The notes under the pieces were generated by a model that was not told the origin of the DNA, did not search any database, and saw nothing but the letters and a program-made list of their open reading frames with translations. Below, piece by piece: positions 42,674-50,869 of a DNA stretch of 64,000 bases. A program made the translations under genes and the position numbers. The stretch comes from Acidobacteriota bacterium (GTDB lineage: Bacteria > Acidobacteriota > Blastocatellia > Pyrinomonadales > Pyrinomonadaceae), in assembly GCA_019239425.1 (NCBI GenBank), contig JAFAZX010000056.1, positions 1-64,000 on the forward strand. The letters run 5' to 3'. Position 1 is the stretch's first letter, and each line of letters starts with the position of its first letter.

Positions 42674-44527
42674 TCAGGCGGCGGGCGCCTGTTCGGGCGC
42701 GGGGGCGGGTCGCGCGCGGAGCGAGGGCGAGAGCGTCTTGCCGGCCGCGAGGTCTTTCGCGCGCTGCGAGAGGCGGACGCGGCCGGGCGTGATCTGCCCC
42801 GACTCGCAGGCCGCGACCAGGGCGTCCACGACCTTCGCGTCGTAGCGCGTGCCGACGAAGGTCTTGATGCGCGCGATGGCGTCTTCGAGGCTCATGCCCT
42901 TCTGGTACGGGCGGTCGGTGGTCATCGCGTCGAAGGTGTCGGCGACCGAGACGATGCGCGCCTGCATCGGTATCTCGTCGCCCTTCAGGCCCTGCGGGTA
43001 GCCCTTGCCGTCCATCATCTCGTGGTGCATGTACATGCCCGGCAGGAAGTCCTTCATCGCCGGAATCTGCGACATGATCTTGAAGCCCTTCTGCGGGTGC
43101 TGCTTCATCACCTCGAACTCCTCGGGCGTGAGCGAGGCCGGCTTCTTGAGGATGCTGTCCTCGATGGCGATCTTGCCCACGTCGTGCAGCAGCGCGCTGA
43201 TGCGCAGCTTCTCCATCTCGTCGTCCGGGAGCCCTAAGCTCTCGCCGATGGCGAGCGAGAAGCGCGCGACGCGCTCCGAGTGTCCGCGCGTGTAAGGGTC
43301 TTTGCCGTCGATGGCGGCGGCCAGGGCCTTGACCGTGCCGATGAAAAGCTGCCGGTTCTCCTCGGCGGAGTTCTGCAGGTCTTCGATGTAGTGTTCGAGC
43401 TGGTCGGTCATCAGGTTGAAGGACTCGCCCAAATCGCCCAGCTCGGTCTTGCTCCGCACGTCGATGCGCTGCGAGAAGTCTCCGCCCGCGATGCGGTGCG
43501 CGCCGGCCGCCAGCTCGCGCACGGGCTGCGTGAGCTGCTTGGCGAAGAGGAAGCCGATGAGCAGCGCGAACGAGGCCGCGAGCATGCTGATGTAGAGCGT
43601 CTGCCGGCGCATGTCCGAAACCGACTGCAGGGCCGCGTGCTCGTCCTGGATGGCGATGACGCCGAGCGGCGTGTGCTCGTCGAGCCGCGCCGTCGAGTAG
43701 GCGCCGAGCATCCGAACCTCTTCGCCGTCGCGCTCGGCGTTGAAGGGGGCGAGCGCGGACTTCACCTGCCGCCCCGTAGCGCTCCAGTCCTGCACGACCT
43801 TCAAGTCCATCATCGAGCGCTCGGCGTAGGCGACGCGCGCGTCCGGGTGCGCGACCGCGCGGCCGTCCGCGTTGACGACGAAGATGACCGGCATGCCGCG
43901 CGCGAGCAGCTCGCTCTCGGTCATCGTGCCGGGCTGCTGGACGGAGGAGAAGACGTCCTGGAAGGAGATGACGGCGACGACGGCCGCGATGACCTCGCCC
44001 GACTCGGCGCCGCCCATGACGGGCGCGGCGATGGTCAGCGCCATCTCCTGGCTCGAACGGATGAGGTGCGGCCCGCCGATGCGCACGCCCGGCTCGGCCA
44101 TGTCGGCGAGCGAGGCGTTGAGGCGCGCGTTGACCTCGTCGCGCGTGATGGCGTCCGGCTTGTAGGCGACGTGCGGCGTGCCCGAGACGGGCATGATCGC
44201 CAGCGCGTCGAGGTTGCGGTCGGCCTCGACCGCTTTCTGCAGGCGCTCGTCGCTCCCCGTCTGACCTAAGACGCCGACGCCGCCCGTCAGCTCGAAGGCG
44301 CGGGCGAGGCCGGTCACGACCTCACGGTAGCGCTGGCCGTACAGCTCGATCTGCCGCGCCTTGTCCTGTACGAGCTGCGCCTGGTAGCGCCCCTCGATCT
44401 GGCGCAGCTCGTCCGCGCTGCGGCCCGAGAGCATCCAGCCGGCCATCCCGAGCGGGAGCAGACCGACGACGAGCAGCGTCCCCAGGACGATGTAGAGCAG
44501 TCGTACGCGCGGGAGTTTTTCCAACAT
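42674..44527 (-). CDS. Membrane sensor with Cache-like, HAMP and HD-GYP domains
   Basis: Protein of 617 residues. Membrane helix (LLYIVLGTLLVVGLLPLGM), outside sensor domain (about 35-300), second helix (TLYISMLAASFALLIGFLFA), HAMP (about 330-385), then HD-GYP: RGHSERVARFSL, ISALLHDVGKIAIED, HPQKGFKIMSQIP and HHEMMDGKGYPQGL. The GYP motif is intact, so c-di-GMP (or 3',3'-cGAMP) hydrolysis is likely. A Pro/Ala-rich tail ends the protein. It lies upstream of ftsY in the same direction, but repeats separate them. Confidence 0.93.
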   Translation of the reverse strand: MLEKLPRVRLLYIVLGTLLVVGLLPLGMAGWMLSGRSADELRQIEGRYQAQLVQDKARQIELYGQRYREVVTGLARAFELTGGVGVLGQTGSDERLQKAVEADRNLDALAIMPVSGTPHVAYKPDAITRDEVNARLNASLADMAEPGVRIGGPHLIRSSQEMALTIAAPVMGGAESGEVIAAVVAVISFQDVFSSVQQPGTMTESELLARGMPVIFVVNADGRAVAHPDARVAYAERSMMDLKVVQDWSATGRQVKSALAPFNAERDGEEVRMLGAYSTARLDEHTPLGVIAIQDEHAALQSVSDMRRQTLYISMLAASFALLIGFLFAKQLTQPVRELAAGAHRIAGGDFSQRIDVRSKTELGDLGESFNLMTDQLEHYIEDLQNSAEENRQLFIGTVKALAAAIDGKDPYTRGHSERVARFSLAIGESLGLPDDEMEKLRISALLHDVGKIAIEDSILKKPASLTPEEFEVMKQHPQKGFKIMSQIPAMKDFLPGMYMHHEMMDGKGYPQGLKGDEIPMQARIVSVADTFDAMTTDRPYQKGMSLEDAIARIKTFVGTRYDAKVVDALVAACESGQITPGRVRLSQRAKDLAAGKTLSPSLRARPAPAPEQAPAA

Positions 44528-44854
44528 GCGGTAGAGATGTTGACCGAAAGGGTAGAATCGGAGGTGCCGAAGTCTCAGACGGTAAGCTTTGCGGGTGGCC
44601 CTAAACCAACCCGCAGTCCATAGTACGAACCGGCGCTCGGTGTTGTCAATATTTGGCCGCAGTTTAACGCAGGCAGAAGCCCGACTGTGAGGGAGGGCGT
44701 ACGTCTTCCATTAAAGCTCTTTCTATGGACGTTGAGACGCCCTCCCTCACGGTCGGGCTTCTGCCTTAAACTTTCCAGACTTTGAGGCTTAGACGGGCGT
44801 CCAAGCTTTCGAGCGCGCGTTTTAAAGCCCAGGCGCTCGGGGGTTTCGAAGCTC
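44528..44854. other. Divergent intergenic region with one repeat element
   Basis: Between the HD-GYP gene (minus) and sigma factor gene (plus), so it must hold promoters for both. It contains the inverted repeat at 44671-44766. No hexamer pair clear enough to name. Confidence 0.6.
44671..44766. repeat. 30-bp inverted repeat, AGGCAGAAGCCCGAC type, second copy
   Basis: Arms 44671-44700 and 44737-44766 with one mismatch. Compared with the copy at 42383-42476 it is in opposite orientation (GGGCGTACGTCTTCC against GGAGGACGTACGCCC). Confidence 0.94.
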
Positions 44855-45454
44855 GTGCAGTTTGTTGGGGTGACTTTGACGACCGACGAGCAGTTGGTGG
44901 AGCGCGCGCTGGCGGGGGACGGCGACGCCTTCGGCGAGGTCGTGCGCCGCTGGGAGCGCAAGATATATGCGCTGGCCTACGGCATCACGGGCAGCGCCGA
45001 GGAGGCGCGCGACGCCACGCAGGAGACTTTCATCAACGCCTACCGCAACCTCGCGCGCTTCCGCGGCGAGGCGCAGGTCTCCTCGTGGCTGCACCGCATC
45101 GCGGTCAACCAGTGCATCACGCGCCAGCGCCGCGCGCGCGTGCGGGCCGAGACCGGTCTGGAGGAAGAGGTCGAGGCCGGGCGCGAGCAGTCCCTCTCGA
45201 CCGTGGCGGAAGCGTCGCCCGCGCACACGTCGGAATCTTCACAGCGCGCGGAGGCCGTACGTCGCGCCGTAGCCTCGCTCCCGCAGGAGTTGCGCGAGAT
45301 CGTCTTGATGAAGGAGTTCGAGGAGCTGACGTTTCAGGAGATCGCCGATGCGCTCCGGATTCCCCTGAGCACGGTCAAGAGTCGCCTCTACACGGCGCTC
45401 AAGCAGTTGCGTCTGAAGTTGGAAAGGTTTCAGCCGGAGGGAGCCCTGAGATGA
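44855..45454 (+). CDS. ECF sigma factor (RpoE-like)
   Basis: About 199 residues from GTG 44855; a GTG at 44870 is equally possible. Sigma region 2: ALAGDGDAFGEVVRRWERK, ALAYGITGSAEEARDATQET, FINAYRNLARFRGEAQVSSW; region 4: LPQELREIVLMKEFEELTF and IADALRIPLSTVKSRLY. It directs polymerase to envelope-stress type promoters. Its stop overlaps the next gene (ATGA), which is its anti-sigma factor. Confidence 0.94.
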   Translation: MQFVGVTLTTDEQLVERALAGDGDAFGEVVRRWERKIYALAYGITGSAEEARDATQETFINAYRNLARFRGEAQVSSWLHRIAVNQCITRQRRARVRAETGLEEEVEAGREQSLSTVAEASPAHTSESSQRAEAVRRAVASLPQELREIVLMKEFEELTFQEIADALRIPLSTVKSRLYTALKQLRLKLERFQPEGALR

Positions 45455-46173
45455 ACGAGAAGCAGGAAGCGACGGCGCACGGCGTGTGCGGGCGCGGCGA
45501 AGAGTTGGTCGCGTATCTTTACGGCGAGGCGACGAAGGAGGAGGCCGGGCTGTACCGCAAGCACCTCGAAGCCTGCGCCGTCTGCCGCGAAGAGGTTGCC
45601 GCGTTCGGGGGCGTGCGCGCGGGGCTCGCCGTGTGGCGCGCCGAGGCGCTCGGCACGGTGCCCTCCCTCAACATCGAAGAGGCGCTCGCGCCGGCCGCGC
45701 CTGCCTTCTCGAACGCGCCCCGCAAGCGTTCGGCGCGCGCGGCGCTGCGAGAGTTCTTCTCGCTCTCGCCGCTCTGGCTGCGCGCGGGCGCCTTCGCCGC
45801 CCTGCTCGCGTTCTGCGCGCTCCTCGCGCTGACGATTGCGCGCGCGGGCGGCCCGGAGAAAGTGATCGTCAAGGAGCGCGTCGAGGTGCCCGTCCAGAGC
45901 GGCTACACGGACGAGCAGGTCGATGCCATCGTCGCGCAGAAGGTCGCGGAGACGCGCGCGCGGCTCGCCGCGGAGACGAAGGAGCGCGAAGGCGTGCAAA
46001 GGCCCGAGCAGGTCGTCGACGTCGCCGCGCGCGGCAAGACTCCGCAGCCGGCGCCGAACCCGAACGGCGCGCGCCGCACGCGCGCGCCGCGGCGTTCGAC
46101 GAGCGACGAGGATACTCTGCTGGCCGGCGACAACCTGCCGCGCCTGTCCGACCTTCTAAGCGGCAGTTACTAA
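45451..46173 (+). CDS. Membrane anti-sigma factor with zinc-binding N-terminus
   Basis: Protein of 240 residues from ATG 45451, GGAGGG upstream. N-terminal zf-HC2/ZAS motif HLEACAVCREE (HX3CX2C), a membrane helix (AGAFAALLAFCALLALTIA, about 112-132), then an outside part with a Gln/Arg-rich and Pro-rich tail. It should hold the sigma factor at the membrane until an envelope signal is sensed. It overlaps the sigma gene by 4 bases. Confidence 0.9.
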   Translation: MNEKQEATAHGVCGRGEELVAYLYGEATKEEAGLYRKHLEACAVCREEVAAFGGVRAGLAVWRAEALGTVPSLNIEEALAPAAPAFSNAPRKRSARAALREFFSLSPLWLRAGAFAALLAFCALLALTIARAGGPEKVIVKERVEVPVQSGYTDEQVDAIVAQKVAETRARLAAETKEREGVQRPEQVVDVAARGKTPQPAPNPNGARRTRAPRRSTSDEDTLLAGDNLPRLSDLLSGSY

Positions 46174-46191
46174 ACGCGCCCGAGGCAGTCG

Positions 46192-46701
46192 ATGAGAACA
46201 TCGCACAAATACTCCTTCACGTTGAGACGTCTCGCGGCGGCCGTCTTCGGCCTGGCCCTGCTCTGCGTCTCGGCCGTGGCGCAGGAGCCGGACGCGCCGC
46301 AGCCCGCGCCCCAGCAGCAGCGGCCCGCCCGAGCGCCGAACCTGATGCAGCGTCTGAACCTCTCGCGCGAGCAGCGAGAGCAGCTGCGCGAGATTCGCAG
46401 GCAGAGCGAGCCGGAGGTGCGCGCGCAGACGCGCCGGGTGCGGCTCGCACGCCGCGCGCTCGACGAGGCCATCTACGCCGACGCCGTCGACGAGGCGCTC
46501 GTCGAACAGCGCGCGCGCGAGCTTTCGGCCGCGCAGTCCGCGCTCGTGCGCCTGCGCGCCGCGACCGAGCTGAAGATCCGCCGCATCCTCACGGCCGAAC
46601 AGCTCCAACTCTTCCGCACCCTCCGCCAGCAGGCGCAACAGCAACAGTTGCTACAGCGCCGCCTGAACCGCAACGCCCCGCCACAAGACGGTAGGCAGTA
46701 G
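46192..46701 (+). CDS. Spy/CpxP-like periplasmic protein
   Basis: Protein of 169 residues. Signal peptide (RLAAAVFGLALLCVSAVA), then all-helical region with LNLSREQREQLREIRRQSE and LTAEQLQLFRTLRQQ, the LTxxQ-like motifs of Spy/CpxP periplasmic chaperones or metal-stress sensors. It follows the sigma/anti-sigma pair (18-base gap), so it is a likely sensor or target of that system. Its stop TAG is supplied by a GTAGGCA repeat. Confidence 0.83.
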   Translation: MRTSHKYSFTLRRLAAAVFGLALLCVSAVAQEPDAPQPAPQQQRPARAPNLMQRLNLSREQREQLREIRRQSEPEVRAQTRRVRLARRALDEAIYADAVDEALVEQRARELSAAQSALVRLRAATELKIRRILTAEQLQLFRTLRQQAQQQQLLQRRLNRNAPPQDGRQ

Positions 46702-46906
46702 GCAGTGCGGAGCCCCACCAGGGGCGGGATGTTTATAGCTCAGGATGCTTATCAAATCGCCAAGCTCCGGAGGGGCGGCATGTTCATGTCGCCCCTAAAG
46801 GAACTCGGGGTTGATGGGAATCGTCGGGGCTATAAACATCTCGCTCCAGACGAGGCTCAACCCGTTCTGCCTTTCGACCGCCTACTGCCATCTGCCATCT
46901 GCCTAC
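46691..46906. repeat. Nested palindromic element with GTAGGCA ends
   Basis: Three nested stems: outer heptamer arms (46691-46705 and 46882-46906), middle stem GCGGGATGTTTATAGC (46724-46739) with 46830-46845, and central stem AGGGGCG/CGCCCCT (46771-46777 with 46790-46796). It fills the gap between the Spy-like gene and mlaE and could fold as one long cruciform. Confidence 0.85.
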
Positions 46907-46998
46907 TTTTCTAACTTGACGCCCCCGCTACTTTCTGCACATCATGCGTCGTTCGGCACATCTCCCTGCGCGAAGGTTACCCGGCTCCTTTTGCACGC

Positions 46999-47769
46999 AT
47001 GAATTTCGCCCTGCGCGCCCTGCTCGAAGTCCAGGAGACCACCCTGCTCGCGGTGCGCGCCGCGGGCAGGCTCTTCCGCCGCCCGTCTTACGTCCCCGAG
47101 ATGATCTCGCAGATGGACGTGATCGGCGTCGGCTCGCTGACCATCATCCTCCTCACGGGCTTCTTCACCGGCGGCGTGCTCGCGCTGCAAACCTATCCCA
47201 CGCTAAAATACTACGGCGCACAGGATCAGACCGGCAGGCTCGTGGCGACGGCGCTCGTGCGCGAGCTGGGGCCGGTGCTTTCGGGGCTGATGGTGGCGGG
47301 GCGCGTCGCCTCGGCCATCGCGGCCGAGCTGGGCTCGATGGTCGTCTCGCAGCAGATCGACGCCATGCGCGCGCTCGGCACAGACCCGGTGCGCAAGCTG
47401 GTGGCGCCGCGGCTGGTGGCGCTGCTCATCACCCTGCCGCTGCTGACGCTCATCGCCGACGCCATCGGCATCGGCGGCGGCTGGGTCGTCTCGACGCAGT
47501 TCTTCGACATCGGCTCGGGCTCCTTCATGGCCGCGGTCTGGGACGGGCTGACGACCGACGACATCATCGGGGGCTTCGTCAAGACCGCGGCCTTCGCGCT
47601 CATCATCGGCACGGTCGCGTGCCACAAGGGCCTGAACACGGAGGGCGGCACGGTCGGCGTCGGGCGCTCGACGACCTCGGCCGTGGTCGCGACCTCGATC
47701 CTGATCATCGTCGCCGACTACTTCATCACGCGCGGGCTGCAACTCATCTTCGGGCTGCCGGCGGGGTGA
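46999..47769 (+). CDS. mlaE: MlaE-family ABC permease
   Basis: Protein of 256 residues. Five or six membrane helices and the family's [39 protein letters not shown] and [20 protein letters not shown] stretches. It is the permease for lipid transport between the membranes, working with the ATPase and MCE protein just downstream. Confidence 0.95.
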   Translation: MNFALRALLEVQETTLLAVRAAGRLFRRPSYVPEMISQMDVIGVGSLTIILLTGFFTGGVLALQTYPTLKYYGAQDQTGRLVATALVRELGPVLSGLMVAGRVASAIAAELGSMVVSQQIDAMRALGTDPVRKLVAPRLVALLITLPLLTLIADAIGIGGGWVVSTQFFDIGSGSFMAAVWDGLTTDDIIGGFVKTAAFALIIGTVACHKGLNTEGGTVGVGRSTTSAVVATSILIIVADYFITRGLQLIFGLPAG

Positions 47770-47786
47770 GGGCGGAAGCAGGTTTT

Positions 47787-48701
47787 ATGTCAACAGCGGA
47801 CGTGGAAGAGCGGGAGCAGGAGGGGGGCGCGGCGCGCGGCGGCGTGAGCACGGCCGCGGCCGAGAGCACCTTCCACGAGGTGGACGACCGCGAACGCATC
47901 ACGCCCGCCATCGAGTTCCAGGACGTGACGCTCGCGTTCGACGACCGGGTCATCCTCGACAACCTGAGCTTCAAGGTCAACAAGGGCGAGACGAAGATCA
48001 TCCTCGGCGGCTCGGGCGGCGGCAAGTCCACGACCATCAAGCTCATCCTCGGGCTCCTGAAGCCCGACGCGGGGCGCGTCCTCGTGGACGGCGAGGACAT
48101 CACCGACTACACCGAGGCGCAGATGATGTCGGTGCGCAAGAAGATGGGGATGGTCTTTCAGGAGGGCGCGCTCTTCGACTCGCTCTCGGTCTACGACAAC
48201 GTCGCCTACCGCCTGCACGAGCAGAACGTACCCGAAGACGAGGTCGAGCAGGAGGTGCGCCGGATGCTCCGCTTCGTCAACCTCGAAGACGCCATCGACA
48301 AGATGCCGATTGAGCTCTCGGGCGGCATGCGGCGGCGGGTCGGCATCGCGCGGGCGCTCGTCGGCGGCCCGAAGATCGTCATGTTCGACGAGCCGACCGC
48401 GGGCCTCGACCCGCCGACGGCGCGCACCATCTGCGAGCTGGCGATCAAGCTGCGCGACCTCGAAGACGTCTCCTCGATCTTCGTCACGCACGAGATGAAC
48501 AACGTCAAGTACCTGACGAGCGAGTACGCGGTCGTCAACGACGACGGCGAGATCGTCTTCGAGGAGGAGGGGCAGCGCCTCTGCCTGACCAACACCAAGG
48601 TCTTGATGCTGCGCGGCGGCAAGATCATCTTCGAGGGCACCGACGAGTCCCTCCACAAGAATCAGGACGCATACATCCAGCGGTTCATCCGCGGACACTG
48701 A
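47787..48701 (+). CDS. mlaF: MlaF-type ABC ATPase
   Basis: About 304 residues from ATG 47787, seventeen bases after mlaE. Walker [18 protein letters not shown], signature [18 protein letters not shown], Walker [14 protein letters not shown], switch FVTHEMNN. It has a 45-residue acidic N-terminal extension and an extra C-terminal part compared with E. coli MlaF. It drives lipid transport by MlaE. Confidence 0.95.
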   Translation: MSTADVEEREQEGGAARGGVSTAAAESTFHEVDDRERITPAIEFQDVTLAFDDRVILDNLSFKVNKGETKIILGGSGGGKSTTIKLILGLLKPDAGRVLVDGEDITDYTEAQMMSVRKKMGMVFQEGALFDSLSVYDNVAYRLHEQNVPEDEVEQEVRRMLRFVNLEDAIDKMPIELSGGMRRRVGIARALVGGPKIVMFDEPTAGLDPPTARTICELAIKLRDLEDVSSIFVTHEMNNVKYLTSEYAVVNDDGEIVFEEEGQRLCLTNTKVLMLRGGKIIFEGTDESLHKNQDAYIQRFIRGH

Positions 48702-48704
48702 AGA

Positions 48705-48797
48705 AAGGATGAAGGATGAAGGATGAAGGATGAACATCGGATGAAGAGAGAGGCGGACTGCCTTCCCTTCATCCTTCATCCTTCATCCTTCATCCTT
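48705..48797. repeat. Perfect 30-bp inverted repeat of GGATGAA heptamers between mlaF and mlaD
   Basis: Arms 48705-48734 (AAGGATGAAGGATGAAGG start) and 48768-48797 are perfect reverse complements. The mlaF stop is 4 bases before it and the mlaD ATG 8 bases after, so the repeat is the whole intergenic region. This is the last heptamer element in the window. Confidence 0.95.
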
Positions 48798-48805
48798 ACG
48801 AAGCT

Positions 48806-49951
48806 ATGCCTACAGCCAGGAAGCGCGTCGGAATCCGCGAGGTGAGGGTGGGGCTTTTGGTGGTGGTCGCCATCGGGGTGCTCATCTTCCTCATCCTGAA
48901 CGCGTCGGGCGACATCTCGCCCTTCTCGCGCAAGCTCCACCTGCGCGCGCGCTTCCAGAACGGCGACGGGCTGAGGCGCGGCTCCGAGGTGCGCCTCGCG
49001 GGCGTCCGCATCGGCAAGGTGGACGACGTGCGCCTGCTCCCGCCCTCCGTGAACGCGAAGGAGAAGGTCGAGACCACCTTCTCCATCGACAGCGTGATCG
49101 ACGGCCGCCCCGCCACCGACCTCATCCGCAGGGACTCGGAGGCGGTGCTCTCCTCGCCCTCCATCCTCGGCGCCGAGAAGGTCATCAACCTCACGCCCGG
49201 CGGCGCCGCCGCCGAGCACATCACCGACAACGACCTCATCCCGCCCGGCGACGAGGGCGGCACCGTGCAGGCGCTCACGACCTCGGGCACGCAGCTCATG
49301 AACCAGCTCAACGGGCTCTCCAAGCAGTTCACAGAGATTTCCGAGAAGATCAACCAGGGGCAGGGCACCATCGGCCAGTTCGTCAACAACGAGCAGTTCT
49401 ACAACAACCTCAACTCGACGGTGCGCGACGTGAACGAGCTGGTCAGGCAGATCCAGGCGGGCCAGGGCTCGGCCGGCCGCTTCGTCAACGACCCGGCGCT
49501 CTACAACAACCTGAACGAAGTCAGCCGCTCGCTCCAGGAGATCGCCGACAACCTGAGGCAGGGGCGCGGCACGGCCGGCAAGCTCCTCACGGACGACGCC
49601 ATCTACAACGAGGCGCGCGGGGCCATCGCCCGCCTCAACCGCTCGGTGGACAACATCGACCTCATCGTCAACGACCTCCGCGCGGGGCGCGGCACGGCCG
49701 GCAAGCTCCTCACCGACGAGGCGATCTACAACGACGCGCGCTCGGCCATCGCCCGCTTCAACACCGCCGCCGAGCGCATCGACAACGTCGTCGCCGGAGT
49801 CCAGCGCGGCGAGGGCACCGCCGGCAAGCTCCTCACCGACGAACAGCTCTATAACAACGTCAACCAACTCTCCTCCGAGACCGTCAAACTCATCTACGAC
49901 TTCCGCCAGAACCCCAAGAAGTACCTGACCATCAAGTTCCAGCTCTTCTGA
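48806..49951 (+). CDS. mlaD: MCE (MlaD) domain protein with five C-terminal GxGTxGKLLTD repeats
   Basis: Protein of 381 residues. N-terminal membrane anchor (LLVVVAIGVLIFLILNASG) and MCE domain (about 40-150: LRARFQNGDGLRRGSEVRLA and AEKVINLTPGG). The second half has five repeats of 34-41 residues, each with G-x-G-x-x-G-K/Q/R-L/F-L/V-T/N-D/N, as in GRGTAGKLLTDDAIYN. The C-terminal repeats probably form a long helical needle or tube for lipid passage. It closes the mlaEFD operon. Confidence 0.92.
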   Translation: MPTARKRVGIREVRVGLLVVVAIGVLIFLILNASGDISPFSRKLHLRARFQNGDGLRRGSEVRLAGVRIGKVDDVRLLPPSVNAKEKVETTFSIDSVIDGRPATDLIRRDSEAVLSSPSILGAEKVINLTPGGAAAEHITDNDLIPPGDEGGTVQALTTSGTQLMNQLNGLSKQFTEISEKINQGQGTIGQFVNNEQFYNNLNSTVRDVNELVRQIQAGQGSAGRFVNDPALYNNLNEVSRSLQEIADNLRQGRGTAGKLLTDDAIYNEARGAIARLNRSVDNIDLIVNDLRAGRGTAGKLLTDEAIYNDARSAIARFNTAAERIDNVVAGVQRGEGTAGKLLTDEQLYNNVNQLSSETVKLIYDFRQNPKKYLTIKFQLF

Positions 49952-50275
49952 CGAGAAGGCCGGTGTTAGCGAACAATAAAGTCCTTACCTGACGAATAGA
50001 GTCCGTATAAGGTATTGACTGCTTATATCGCATGGCTTCGCCAACATCAGTCGTATTGGTTATCAAACCAATTTGCTTGGCTCGTACTACTCAATCTGCT
50101 TGTTGAAAACATAATGCCGGTTCTTAGACCCCGATTTAAGAACATTTATTATGTTGCTATACTGTACCTCCGTTAACATTTCAGTGCCGTTCAGTAGCCC
50201 TCGTCCGGGAGCAGGCTTATCTGATGTGATCTCCTCTCTTGGTTAATTTGTGGGAAAGGGCCGCGAACGCGAACG
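49952..50275. other. A/T-rich gene-free stretch at the start of the accessory region
   Basis: Base use drops from GC-rich to clearly A/T-rich between about 49960 and 50180. No hairpin, heptamer repeat, tRNA or attachment-like sequence can be supported. A possible promoter is listed separately. It marks the junction between the repeat-carrying core and the 50-64 kb region. Confidence 0.6.
50135..50163 (+). promoter_or_regulatory. Possible promoter of the sigma/kinase operon
   Basis: TTTAAG (50135-50140), 17-base spacer, TATACT (50158-50163). The -10 box is good, the -35 poor. It would give a leader of about 110 bases for the gene at 50276. Confidence 0.4.
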
Positions 50276-50836
50276 ATGCAGGCTCAGCCGAACATCACAG
50301 AGGTTCTGGAGAGGTGGAGCAACGGGGAGCAGAGTGCGCTCGACGAGTTGGTGCCGCTGATTTACAAGGAGCTGCGGCGGATGGCCGGTAATTACATCAG
50401 GCGTGAGCGGCACGACCACACGCTGCAACCCACCGCCCTCATCAACGAAGTCTTCCTACGCCTGATCGACCAGAACGACATTAGGTGGCAGAACCGCGCG
50501 CACTTCTTCGGGATCGCGGCGAGGTTGATGCGCCGCATACTTGTAGACCACGCGCGCAGCCAGCAGGCGGCGAAGAGGGGCGGCGGACAGTACAGCCTCT
50601 CGCTGAGCAGGGCCGACCGGATAGCGGGGCGGCCGAGCGTCGACTTGCTGGCCGTGCACCTTGCCTTGCAGGAGTTGGAAGTGCTCGACCCGCAGCAGAG
50701 CCGGGTCGTCGAGCTGCGTTTCTTCGGCGGGCTGACCATCGAGGAGACCGCCGAAGTTCTGTCGATCTCACACGCCACGGTCGAGCGCGAATGGAAGATG
50801 GCCCGCTCGTGGCTCCGGCACGAGTTGGAAGGTTAA
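50276..50836 (+). CDS. ECF-like sigma factor (Sigma70-ECF, kinase-associated type)
   Basis: Protein of 186 residues. Matches the long-helix ECF type of Acidobacteriota and Planctomycetota: LIYKELRRMAGNYIRRE, HTLQPTALINEVFLRL, NRAHFFGIAARLMRRILVDH, with region 4 VVELRFFGGLTIEETAEVL and SHATVEREWKMARSWL. No anti-sigma gene follows; instead a Ser/Thr kinase gene starts 33 bases later, the usual arrangement for this subfamily, where the kinase may control the sigma factor. Confidence 0.92.
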   Translation: MQAQPNITEVLERWSNGEQSALDELVPLIYKELRRMAGNYIRRERHDHTLQPTALINEVFLRLIDQNDIRWQNRAHFFGIAARLMRRILVDHARSQQAAKRGGGQYSLSLSRADRIAGRPSVDLLAVHLALQELEVLDPQQSRVVELRFFGGLTIEETAEVLSISHATVEREWKMARSWLRHELEG

Positions 50837-50869
50837 GCCCGCCTCTTCCGAAAAGATTTAAAACACCTC

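Noticed and set aside
2184-48797. CRISPR array
   Set aside because: Repeat words are 7-8 bases with no spacers of constant length, and no cas genes are present.
49952-50275. Attachment site or tRNA at the border of the accessory region
   Set aside because: The A/T-rich gap was read for a tRNA fold, integrase gene or direct repeat; none could be supported.
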